Shown here: positions 1 to 11,000 of the stretch, in pieces | How the letters are laid out: every line of letters starts with the position of its first letter | How positions within the stretch are numbered: position 1 is the stretch's first letter | NCBI GenBank assembly: GCA_000444245.1 | Contig: ATSW01113478.1 | Location: 1 to 23,465 of the forward strand | Origin: Botryllus schlosseri | Lineage: Eukaryota; Chordata; Ascidiacea; Stolidobranchia; Styelidae | Reading direction: 5' to 3' | Length of the DNA stretch: 23,465 bases | The notes under the pieces: model-generated | What the model was told of the DNA's origin: nothing | Databases searched by the model: none | The model's input: only the letters and a program-made list of their open reading frames with translations | Program-made: the position numbers and the translations under genes

Positions 1-104
1 CGAGTCACCGTTGAAAATCGATTGACTTGACTTGACTCGAGTCAAAATGTGCAATGACTCGAGATGACTCGTGACTCGAAGGTAGTGACTTGATCCCAAC
101 ACTG
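1..104. mobile_element. hAT-like MITE, right end only, GACTCGAGTC-rich
   Basis: The segment is packed with GACTCGAGTC and TGACTTGACT variants. It ends in GTGACTTGATCCCAACACTG, whose reverse complement starts CAGTGTTGGGATCAAG, a hAT-like terminus. The left end is outside the window. It is related to the element at 17113-17522. Confidence 0.5.
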
Positions 105-1433
105 GACTGGAGTAAGTTCCAGCAGGTGATTTTGGTCAGTCGCATTTACAACAGGAGTTAGGTTCCGTGCGAACGACGGTTGCCAGTGAACAGAAAGTGA
201 GCAGCAAATACATTTACCATTTTTCTTTCAAACACAGCACAGTGCAATCAACATACAGCACTGTACAACACTTCAGTCGCATCTTGGGCCACCCCTCCAA
301 CTGGAGTCTAGTAGAATCTTCTGAGGTTCTCAGTGATCTATGTTCTATATAATGTATATATCTAGGTGGCCATACTTTTATCTTTACCGCCTTGCGCTTG
401 AATCGTATCAAGTGATCAAATGGTTTCGGATATTTGATAGCAGATAAAGTCATAGTAAATACATAGGTGTAGTTCCATAATTTTCGGACCAATTATCGCA
501 ACAGCGTTACAAGTGTATTACCATAGCCTTTATATGATATAACATGACATTGTGTGTGTTTCCATAAAATGAACATAAATTATGAACTCACGATTATAGA
601 TTTGAAATTGGTCACGCTTTGGTTACCGCCATAAATAGATATAAATAGATCATAACTCGTCAGCTGACAGCTAGACACGCTTGAGGTTGCTGTGGGCTAT
701 GAGCAGTAACGAGTACGGTATAGAATATAGATGGCTAACCGACGTGGTTAGTATTCTATAATATGAGCGCGTAGCGGTACGCACGTATGATTAAAATTTT
801 AAAGCTCTGGATCCGCCAGCAGTTCGCATTGGAATAAAGCAATTTCATGAATTCTGTTTGTTAGCATATTGTCAGAAGACGTTGCAAATTTCATGTAATA
901 CACTAACTGAACTATGAAAGTGTCAAGTGTGTGTCACAGATTCAAGTCATAGTGTAATATGGCGTAAAGTCACTTGGCTAAATCAGTATCAGTTTAATAA
1001 TATTTTCATCAATTCAGAACGCTAAAAGACAATGAGGGATAGGAAGATGTCGCAACAACTTGGAGTGGTAGTCTTTGAAATCAGATCTTACAGTATAAAT
1101 GTTTAGGTCTTGTTACTCAGTTATGAGGTTCGGAACTGGTTTGCCATTCCCTTATTCGTAATTAATAGTGCTGACAAGTAGCTCGTATTCAGCAATGATC
1201 AACAATGGTCAAAAATGATTGTGCCGTTGTTAAAAATTTATGTTGATGTTTCTTCAATTCTTTCCACTTCTTACTTCTACTTAACAGTTTTTTTCAGCAA
1301 AATTATTCACTTTTTGGACTTTTGATTTTGCAAATTGGAAAGTATAGTTAATAGGGGTACACTTGTGTCACTCTTACAGGTGCAATCACCATCACAACTG
1401 GTCGGAACGGCCCCTGTATCACAACTGAATATA
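105..1433. other. Intergenic, no gene recognised
   Basis: AT-rich sequence with only short ORFs on either strand that lack splice or domain support. A small imperfect hairpin lies at 721-757 (arms TAGAATA...CTAACC and GGTTAG...TATTCTA). Nothing else stands out. Confidence 0.5.
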
Positions 1434-1441
1434 TTCTAGAA

Positions 1442-2351
1442 CAGTGGTTTTCAACCTCGTCTCCAGCGCCCCCCAGGGGGCGATTTGGATTTTGAAGATG
1501 GTGGAAACGCTTGGGGGGCGGTATGGGGGGCGCTGAAGAAAAATGGCCTAACATTAGATTGCGTAGTAAGGACATATGAATATATAGTAGAACAATAGTT
1601 CTATACATCCCTGAGTTCTCATTGCAAAGTAGCATTCGACAAAATCTGTCAAATCAAAACGTTTTTCGTTGCACTCATCGCGAAATATCCACCGACGATA
1701 TGTCCATGAATGCAGTGGTTTATTTTAATTCATGTAAAATGATTTTGGCGTACTTTTGGAATGCCAATTCCCCGGTAAAACACTTCTGTCATGCTAGCTA
1801 CTCCAAAAGTCGTTTAGGCACCTTCCCTTGTATTGCAGTTTTGTGGTGTTTTGAAATGATGAAAATATTAATAAACTGATACTTATACTGATAGCTTGGG
1901 TTATTTTCCACAAAATGTTTTGAACTAGATGAACTAGATGTTGTATCCTGCAGTGCACTGTGTGTCGATATCGATAAGGCACTGTACTGTACAACTTTTG
2001 AGAGTTGATGCTCTTTGTACATTGAAGATGTTTTGAAGCTTTTTGACCAAAATGATCAACTAAATATAATTGAATTTGAGAGCTACAAAATTTAATCCTC
2101 AGAATATTTCTTTATAGTGTCATGAAGGATGATACTGCTTAGTGTTCTTACCCACATTCATGGTAAAAGTAAGAGCTTGGTGCAAGACTAAATTTGATGT
2201 GAGCAAATCTCTACCACATTCTCAATTGATTTAGTAGTCACACAAAGCAATAAAACATAATCCAAGACAGTCCTTAAAAATAAATAGGGGGGCACCAGAC
2301 CCAGGCAATTTTTGAAAGGGGGTGCTGGAGAAAAAAGGTTGAGAACAATTG
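1442..2351. mobile_element. Non-autonomous hAT-type element 1 (910 bp)
   Basis: The left terminus CAGTGGTTTTCAACCTCG continues into CTCCAGCGCCCCCC. The right terminus, reverse-complemented, is CAATTGTTCTCAACCTTT continuing into CTCCAGCACCCCCC. Both ends carry TTCTAGAA as an 8-bp target duplication (1434-1441 and 2352-2359), diagnostic of hAT. No transposase frame is visible. A LINE-3'-end-like segment (about 1683-1885) lies inside. Confidence 0.8.
1683..1885 (+). repeat. LINE-3'-end-like repeat inside hAT element 1
   Basis: The frame reads FWNANSPVKHF, later FPCIAVLWCFEMMKILIN. It resembles the WNxLP...SF C-terminal signature of LINE ORF2, and its last part matches the tail of the 4440-4705 copy. 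It ends in AATAAACTGATACTTATACTGATA. It probably inserted into, or was captured by, the hAT element. Confidence 0.35.
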
Positions 2352-2359
2352 TTCTAGAA

Positions 2360-4338
2360 CAGTAGTTCCCAACCTTTTTCGGTGGCAGGGCCAAATTTAG
2401 AATTTCAGAGTACGGTCGAGGCCGCACGAATACCAGGGCAATGAAAGGAACCCAAGATAGTCACCAAAATATGAAAATTGGCATTGTTCCGATCATTCGC
2501 TTGACGTCATTGGCCATTGTGTTGCCGCGCTCCCGTTGTTCAGAACAATCAACCTTTGCTGGCTATTTCGGAGTAGTTTTAATGCCCTGGCGAGATTTCA
2601 ATTCGTATTTTTGCAATCAGTGCGCGACACTTGCTTTCGATAAACACCGACATATCAAATTATTCGGACGCTTGGGTCGCGAGCTCTAGGACTACCAATT
2701 ATGCTGCTTTTTGCCGGCTAAGCAGTACGCATCTCGGCGTATTCAATCGTGAGTCACTTGTTGCACATCTATCCATAAATTAGTTATCAATACCCAGAGC
2801 CGTAACAGCACTTCGTTAGTCCCCCCCCAAAACGTTGCTCTTGGGCCCCCCATAGGATGATATACCGAACTTCGAAGCCCCCCAGCCCCCCCTCAGGCTA
2901 GATGGCTGTTTACCGCTATTTATCATCTAAATCGGGAGTCCGTTTTAGACAGCTTCTCTCAACTGATCGCGCCAAGCGCGAATTTTTTTTAGAATTCATG
3001 AATAAATCGGTCAATATAATCGGCAATGGCATATATATTGGTATCAATTTTTATCCTCTCTTTGCTCACGAAATCAGATTGACCGGTTGAGCCGAGTGAG
3101 CTGTGTTTGAAAAGCTAAGACCACTCAATAATAATTAAACATCTTCGGGCGTATACCCGTTGGCAGGAACGAAACAGCACTTCGTCAGGCCCCCCAAAAC
3201 ACTTNGGTCTTGAGCTCCCANAGGGTGATAAACCGACCCCNCGTNCCGTTGTTCGCTTCTGCCACGAAATCAGGATCNCNGTTTAGTGAGCCAGCGTNGA
3301 GNGCGAANATTTTCGATAATTCAAAATAAAATAGGTCAATAAGATCGGGAATTGCATATATATTGCTATCAATTACTTGTCCTCTCTGCTCACGTAATCA
3401 GATTTNCCGGNAGAGCTGAGTGAGGTGTCTTGGAAACTGTAGGGCCCGTAAATAATAATTAAACATATTCGGACGGGCGGACCCGTTGGTACGACTTCGT
3501 TACATGATGTTATTTCGTGACCTCCAGTCTGCTATATCAAAAAATATAGAATGGCCCAAATGTGTACTAAACTAAAAGATGCACACGATTTCAAATTCGT
3601 AGTGCTTCACTGGCATATAATTCTTCCCTGCGGGATGGTAGCCTATTTGTCTCGTGAGGTTCAGATTGCCAAGACAGGAACATTCGGCGCCTATGGTCAA
3701 TTATAGGCCACCTATATGTATTTTGTATATAGGCCTACATAACGAAGTTTTCGGTCAGCGTAAGGGCAGTCCTTTTCGGCCAAGGTCTTCTCGCTGCCGA
3801 CCGTTCTGGCACACTTCTTGGAGTCACATGTTACATGGCCGAATACTTTATATGTCTTAGTGCGTCGTGGCGCGGTAATGGCCAACGCCGATATGCCTAC
3901 TTCTATAGATCTTGCGTATTTTATCTTGCTGGAAAAGTACCCAATAATTAAGGTATTTTGAGATTTGAAAAAGTTGCATAAAACTTCATAAAATACTAGT
4001 TCACTTCACTTTATGCTAGTTCACTAAATAATTTTGGGCACCCTTCGAGTTCGTTCCCCCCCCCAATTGGGGGGCTTGGGGTGCGGCAGTTACGGTCCTG
4101 TCAATACCTTTATCTATACCTGTAGGTACTGCTCGTTCAACTGGAAAGTTAGCGCACATTACATTGAAACAGCAGTGACGTAATCTTAGCAGTCTACTCA
4201 CAACTTTCCTGAAATCCTAATTGAAAACTCCAGACTCCAAGCCAAGCAAATGTCGATTTCTCAATATTTTTGTGGGGGCCGCAAGAAGGCTAGCTGGGGG
4301 CCGCATGCGGCCCTCAGGGCCGCGGTTGGGAATCACTG
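2360..4338. mobile_element. Non-autonomous hAT-type element 2 (1979 bp)
   Basis: The left terminus is CAGTAGTTCCCAACCTTTTT. The right terminus, reverse-complemented, is CAGTGATTCCCAACCGCGG, followed by GGCCGC-rich subterminal sequence. It is flanked by TTCTAGAA at 2352-2359 and 4339-4346, the left copy being shared with element 1. It contains an internal tandem duplication and Ns. No transposase is recognised. Confidence 0.8.
2806..3500. repeat. Degenerate tandem duplication of about 350 bp inside hAT element 2
   Basis: Unit 1 (about 2806-3166) and unit 2 (about 3167-3500) share AACAGCACTTCGT, a C-rich block with CCCCCCAAAAC, GGCAT or TTGCATATATATTG, CTCACG(A/T)AATCAGATT and AATAATAATTAAACAT, in the same order. 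Several Ns fall in unit 2. Confidence 0.7.
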
Positions 4339-4346
4339 TTCTAGAA

Positions 4347-4984
4347 CATAGCACCCACCTTCATCTTACTATGCTGTAATGTCATCAGTCATTTTTCAAT
4401 TTCAAATATAGCCATCTCTGATCAGTAACTAACAGGGTTCCACCCCATGTTTGATTCTACTTCCACTGGGCACTGGGATAGCCTTCCGACACTTGCCACC
4501 TATTTTTGTCGCCTGTCCTTTGATATTACCTTCTTTAACTTTTCAGTGTGCATGCCTCCTCTTTACATCACCTAGGCCAGGACATGTGAGTGTCTGATTT
4601 CAAAGACTTCTTCCAAGTCGCTTCAACACCTTCTTATCTTTTCATTGTATCGCAGTCATGTGGTTTATTGAAATGATGAAATTGGTAATAATAAATTGAA
4701 TTGAATGTCTTATAAATCACTAATACATTTACTTTTACTCAAGTGCCAATGATAACTACTTTGACCAGTTCTGATATTCATCCGTGAAGCTTGTATTGCC
4801 ATTACGGTATTGGCATTACTGCACGTCAACTGCAGTGACTTGTGATATTTAAATCATAGAGGTTCGCCCAGAATTCATTTATATGTTTCAATTTTACAGA
4901 CATAGCTATACTTTATTCATATGTTTTGACGGAGGTCTTACAAAATGTTTTGAGTTATTCTACTGTAACAAAGACGTAACAACG
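4347..4984 (+). other. 5' flank / 5' UTR of the receptor gene
   Basis: It contains the LINE-like repeat (about 4440-4705), then about 280 bases of unique AT-rich sequence. No clear TATA or initiator can be fixed; ATATTTAAAT near 4846 is only TATA-like. Two minimal reading frames, ATG TTT TGA, lie at 4921-4929 and 4945-4953 and would be uORFs if transcription starts upstream of them. Confidence 0.3.
4440..4705 (+). repeat. LINE-3'-end-like dispersed repeat, copy 2
   Basis: It shares CTTCCGACACTTGCCACC...CCTGTCCTTTGATATTA with 22453-22520, and TTGTATCGCAGT...GAAATGATGAAA...AATAATAAA with 1830-1877. It ends in a simple tail (AATAAATTGAATTGAATG), as LINE 3' ends often do. The class is inferred; no reverse transcriptase motif is visible. 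Confidence 0.4.
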
Positions 4985-5038
4985 ATGAAATTGCTGTTTT
5001 TATCATTTTTCTTATCTATTCATATTGTGTTATCTTCG
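4985..5038 (+). CDS. Exon 1: start codon and signal peptide
   Basis: ATG at 4985 opens MKLLFLSFFLSIHIVLSS, a short basic start followed by a hydrophobic core and small residues, typical of a cleaved secretory signal. It runs straight into a strong GTAAGT donor at 5039, phase 0. The start was chosen because it gives a signal peptide directly in phase with the CRD1 exon 57 bases downstream. That 57-bp first intron is very short for this gene. Confidence 0.75.
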
Positions 5039-8000
5039 GTAAGTTGATATCCTCCCTAAATCTCCACTTTGGTCTAATCTCTATTTTGTCAATAGCAACA
5101 ACCGCGAAGACCGAAAAATGTGACCGATGCTCATTACAAGAACAAATGCATTAATGAGCACAGTGGGTCTTATTATGTGACCTCTTTGGGCCACATTTGT
5201 TGCATGTGCTATCCTGGTTATCACTGGACTGCAGATTGCAGGTATGATAGTGATGATATAGGCTGCTACTAATGCAACTAATACCAATATTTGGGTGTAA
5301 GACTTTGCTCTTCTGTTATGTCAGGTTTTGGTAGATTGTAAAATAAACCAAATCAAACAAATTTTGAATCTACATTATGCAGCTAGAGATAAATTTTTCA
5401 GACTCACAACATTCACAGAATTAAAGGGGCACTGCGCTCTAAAAATCATGTGGTCTCAAATTGAAGGGCAAAACGAAGGAAAAATTTTGGCCGCAGCCGT
5501 TTTCTTCAGAACGCCGCCATAATGGAGCTGTAATGTATTAAAATTTTCACAGTTGCATCACGCTCCAGCAGTCACGCTGAGATCGAACTTTATATAGTTG
5601 TCAGCCAATGTCATGAAGGAAATATGTCGCACACGCCAAGGTGGTTTAGATACCGCATTCAACGGAAGATGTCCAGTTGGGAGAGTTATATCAAAATCTG
5701 GCATTAACTAGTGTATTCTATTTCCTTCTTAACAACTATATAAACTTTGATTTCTGCGTGACTGCTGGAGCGGGATGCATCTGCGGAAATTTCAATACAT
5801 TACAGCTTTATTATGGTGGCGTTCTGAAGAAAACGGCTGCTGTCAAAATTTTTCTTTCATTTTGCCCTTCAATTCAAGACCACATCATTTTTAGAGTGCA
5901 GTGCCCCTTTACGGTTTGCAATAATGATTATTATCTATCAGGTGATTATTCGATCATTTGCACATCAAATGAAAATAACGCAGGGCCCGTGATCTGCAGA
6001 GATCATCATTTATTTCGATTTGAAAACGGGTTATGGTCGAACTTGGCTTTATGATTTTTTGAAGTTGTAAATTGAGACATAAAATTCTTATTCACAATTT
6101 GAATAACGACCTTTGCAATTAATTGCCAGATATGGACTTCTATTGAATTCTGGGTTTGTATTTGAATCTCAAATTTAGAACAGGATTCCGATTTGAAAAT
6201 ATTGGACCTGCTTTAATATGGATCCAGGGTCAAGTAAAATACTGTTGCTTCCATTTCTAACAGAATCAATTATCCAAATACAACTCAATGTATGAAATGT
6301 GTCCACGACGGTGTCAATCAAACCTACACAAGTGAAGCAAACGTTTATCCTTCTTGCAAGACCAGCAAGTCTGAACTGGACTGTAAAAGGCTAATGTATA
6401 CCAAGATCCAAATCGGCAATAGTACAGTGGACAACAAGTAAGTTGCAGTACTTTCTTGTCTTTGGTATATTGGGTTAAGAATTTACTGTATCAGAACTAA
6501 AGTCTACTTGATTTGAACGCAATAATTATGAATCACAATAGCTACAATACCAATGTCACTGATTCCCAAAGTACGAAAGGGAGTGCCAGCTACAGATTGG
6601 GGAAAAAGGGTACACTGATAGTAAGAAGGAACATGGGAATTTGTTCGTAAAATTTGTAAATTAATAGCTCTATTTGTGCACTGAGAACAAATCTATGAAT
6701 ATGTGATCAAACGGTGGTGCAAAGTGCATTCAATCGGAAATCGTTATCAGCTCTCTAGGTGAATGTTCCTTGTTATACAACAAATAGTTTCCAAACCTAC
6801 CAATTAGCAGACAGCATTATTACAGTATTAGGTACAGAACTTCAATATGCAATTGAATAGTATATCATATTGCAATGAACCCGAATATTTTCGGCTGATA
6901 CTCGTCAGGGGCTCCTCAGCTACTACTGGATAATTGAAAAGAACATTGTATGTCAACAATCGTATCACAAAATATGACGACACCATCATGAAATTTCGAA
7001 TAATCGGGTCGAAGAGTGCGCTTAAGCTCAATGTACAATTTTTAGATAGTAGGCCTACACAAACTCATGGTATGCACTATGCATATGCACAGATTGTGTG
7101 TATGTATATCATGAGTCGGTGTATATGCCCCAAAAACATTAAGGACAAAAATACATAACAACACCTGTTCCTTTCCATATGAATATACTATTCAACAATA
7201 TTATTAATAACAAGAATTGTAATCTATATACAGTAGCTACAATAATTATCTTGAACGCGATTCTGATGAGGCAGTCGTTTATTCAAAATACTGGGGTTAG
7301 GCCTGCTCCCACCTTCCTTCCGACTATCCTTTTGTGCAAGGCCCACTTTGGTTTTGAGTGGACTGCACGATGTGTGAAATGAAAAATAAACAGGAACCTG
7401 CTATCTTGTACTTGCATGTATGAGTCCTGATGCATCTCTGGGAAGGGAATTGAAAAAAGAATGTCTGACATAGAACTATTTAGTTATATATTCAATGAGT
7501 TTGTAAACCTATCAATCGATGGACGGACAGACATATTAGCCATCGAGTAGGGTACAGATCCTGAGTCGCATGTATCACAAGTCCTGAGGTGATGCTACTA
7601 TTTTAACCATACATTGCGATGTTTAGTGTTCCCTGGTACTTATTAAATCTACCAGTAGTTCAAGAAATTGTTGTTTTAGGTTAGTCATAACAGTTTAGTG
7701 GGAATTTTTCAAAAGTGGTCCATTACTACTAGGGTATGGTTGAGAAGTATGGTCCTGATCTACATAGCTACACTCTCTCTTCTATCTTTACATTACAGTA
7801 TTTGAATGTATAGAAATGTTAAGTCATGGCTGGTCAGCCAAACAATCTTTATTGTTCAATTATGTTTACTGTGATGACGCTTTTCTTCATATGCATATGT
7901 TGGCGAAATTCTTGTTCTGGGTCACTATCTTGGTCATTTTCATGGTGGTACACGGCTGAAATAAGGTTGAGAACTATCTCTACTCATTCTACCTTATTAT

Positions 8001-11000
8001 TATGTTGCAGCAGTTGGCTGGATAATGACAATAAGTAATGGCTGGTCAGCGAAACAATGTTTATTGATCAACTATGTCTATGCCAACCATGCTTGCAATA
8101 ATGAAGATTCAATTGATACGTGACGTTTACATTTACAAATGTTCTGACTTGTAACTATTGTACTTTCAGGTGTATATGTATCGATGGCACCTTTGCCATT
8201 ACTCCTGGTGTAAGCGGTTGCAAAGAATACACGAAATGCGCCCCAGGTACGAACTTGTTGATTCATTTGAATGCAAACAAATTAACTGCAATGTCTTATA
8301 TCCACTATCTTATTAAATGCGCCGAATTTGGTGATCAATAGCTAATTACTTTGTAATGGCAGTGGAATCGTATCACCAGTCAATGTACCTTGATGAATTA
8401 TTGGTTTTTTACCCAGGACTTATCATCAATTTTACAACTGATGTGATAGAGTAAATATTGACTACTAGGGAATTTCAATCCGCAAATTACCTGGGTTCAC
8501 CATTTTGTGCAACCCATACTTTTATAGGCCTACTGTTTGAGTAAAGCGCTTGGGTGTGTTTCGGAAACTGCTAATGTACTATGCAGCCCAAATATTTGTT
8601 TGTTTTCAAATCCAATGAGAAAAACACTTCATCGTTGATTGGAACTGTATAGTGATGCGTCCATTTTGTGATTTTGTTATGCTTTGAGGTTCAGCAGGTC
8701 ATGGCACTCTTGCCACTCTTATTTGGCTCCACTCCAGTTTTTCTGCAAGATCTTTCGATTTCATATATGAGAAGTCGACATGCAATTCTCCTTGTTATTC
8801 ATGGTGTAATATATGTTGCAACAGCTGGCCTGAAATAGGGTGTGCCATGTTAATCAAACCCACCGTGGTTAGGTTGCATTTACCTTCTTGCACAAAAGTA
8901 TACGTTATACAAGTTCCAGAATATTCACCTCATATCATCGCTGGAAAAGCAAACACACCTATAACCATTTTTGGAAATTTTGACTTTGACCTTATAACTT
9001 GGAAATAAACCAGTTTTGTTTGCAATTTACCTTGAAAATTCAGGTTCATATGCCTACTTCACTAGAAATTCCTGCTACGTAGAAACTCTCAACTCCGGTT
9101 AAAACGAAAGATATTTGCCCGTCGCTGGAAAACCGAACTGTCTTATATCCACTTTTGAATTTTTTCTGAGACTGGCTGTCCTAGGGGTTGATTAATAATA
9201 ATTGTTATAGTAAAAAAGCAAAATAAAAGTGATCAAATTAATTGTGTTAAGAACTACAAGCACGCCATCGGGACTCGAAGAACTAGTTTCTTACTCGGCT
9301 CGTTTTATTGACTTATATATGGAATGTGTTGTTATAATAACTATCATGGTGGTAATTGGATGTTCTAGGTGAGATATTTCACGGTCCGTGGACATATGAG
9401 CATGCGACATTACAGCATGCGACGCTTCGGCATGCGACAATTTGGCATGCGACACATGAGCATGTGGGTTAAATTACGGGTTAGGGGTAGGTTAGGTTAG
9501 NTTTATGGTTGGGTTAGGGTTAGGGTTTAGGTTAGGTNAGGCTAGGTTAGGTTAGGTTAGGCTATGTTTNGGGTTAGGGTAAGTTTTTGGGTTATACAGT
9601 CACATGCTGAAGTGACGCATGCTGATGTGTTCCATGCTGAACTGTCGTTTTCCATTGTGTCGCATGCTCATATGTCGGGCAACCATATTTCACATTATAT
9701 TATTGTCAGAAAAAATAGCGAAAATGTGATGTATCGAGATTGGCTCAAATTCGTAATAACGACGGAACTCTCATTAACACATAACAGCACACTGATATTG
9801 TACGTGCAGTATATAAAGCCTTATAAATTTCAGCAATAGAGTTGATCAATAAGCCACACTCATTCCAGGTTCGGTCAAGAAAGTAGCATTGTTCATTTCA
9901 GCATTGCATCAGTGGTGATTTGTCAGTGCTAATCATGCATCAGAAGCTAAATTTATTCCAATCGTTGACGTGAATGTGTGGTTATGCACAAAGGATTTAT
10001 TGGTGAACTCATGTTTGCTTCCTTGGTAATAATGCAAGCTTCGAAGCCAGATCAGTTAATCAATCACTTTCTTCGAGATTGCAACATCTTGTGTAGGTGG
10101 TATTTAATTCATTGTAACCGTACCAGGATTCGTTTGCGTTAACTATGACATGACTCGGTGCAAAAACGGTATGGACAGAAAAATGTGTTTACAATTATGA
10201 GTAAGTGTGCGTCACGTTTGTCATTTTCGTAAAACATACGTCACAATTCATGAAGTTTTTGGATTTCGTTTACTATATCGCTAGGTTCATGACGCAAGGC
10301 TGTTTTTAGTGTGGATTTTGATTCTGACAAAACCGGATTTGGTTTTGAAGATAAGAATAATCATTGTGAACATTACATATAAGGTAGGATTACAATTGTG
10401 TTGGCTATAAAAGACGAGCCAATTTTGTGTAAAGCATTGGTAAGAATTCCGTAATCTGCTCACTGCTATGGCACTCCCCTTCTGTGCAACAATATTTGAA
10501 GCGAAAATTGATAAAATTGTTATAATCCATAATATTTTCACAAAAGGGGGAGATGTGGTAAATTTTCATGTCAACTTATCATGCACGCACGATGGTGTAT
10601 ACAAAGATGTGCATATTATGCGCCAGGATTTGTGTCAGCTAATACAAACGCTAGGGTTTTGATGAATAGGTAGGACCGAGCAAAATCGATTATCACTCGT
10701 TATGACATCACAACAGTTTGCATGATGTGGAAAGCTCAAATATGTAGGCTACCTTTTATGTGACCACAAAGTATATAATGCTAGTTGTAAATCACATTGA
10801 ATATTATTTTTCAATCAAACCCATCTCATTGCACTTTTAGAGAATGTTCCTTTTGAAAGCCTGCCTAATTTTTGATAATTGTGTACGGTAGGCTATTTCT
10901 CATCAGGTGTGCGTGCCCTCTTTTAACGCGTTATTCTTTTTTTGGTTAAATTTCGGGGGGGTTAGATTGATTGACTTCACCGAGTCGTTTTGACTCCTTC

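Noticed and set aside
721-757. Hairpin as a regulatory RNA or terminator
   Set aside because: Short, imperfect arms with no associated gene; expected by chance in AT-rich DNA.
2902-3090. 62-residue ORF in hAT element 2 as a transposase piece
   Set aside because: No recognisable hAT dimerisation or catalytic motif; it sits in the tandemly duplicated non-coding interior.
5677-6054. 125-residue + strand ORF
   Set aside because: It lies mainly over the right arm of the foldback element; no domain, no splice support.
6542-6616. Possible extra exon after exon 3 (acceptor AATAG, frame YNTNVTDSQSTKG)
   Set aside because: No donor in the right phase joins it to exon 4, whereas exon 3 to exon 4 directly restores the CxCxxGTF motif. 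At most a rare isoform.
9473-9595. True chromosome-end telomere or fusion point
   Set aside because: The array is short, imperfect and bounded by inverted ends with a 9-bp target duplication, so it is part of a mobile element.
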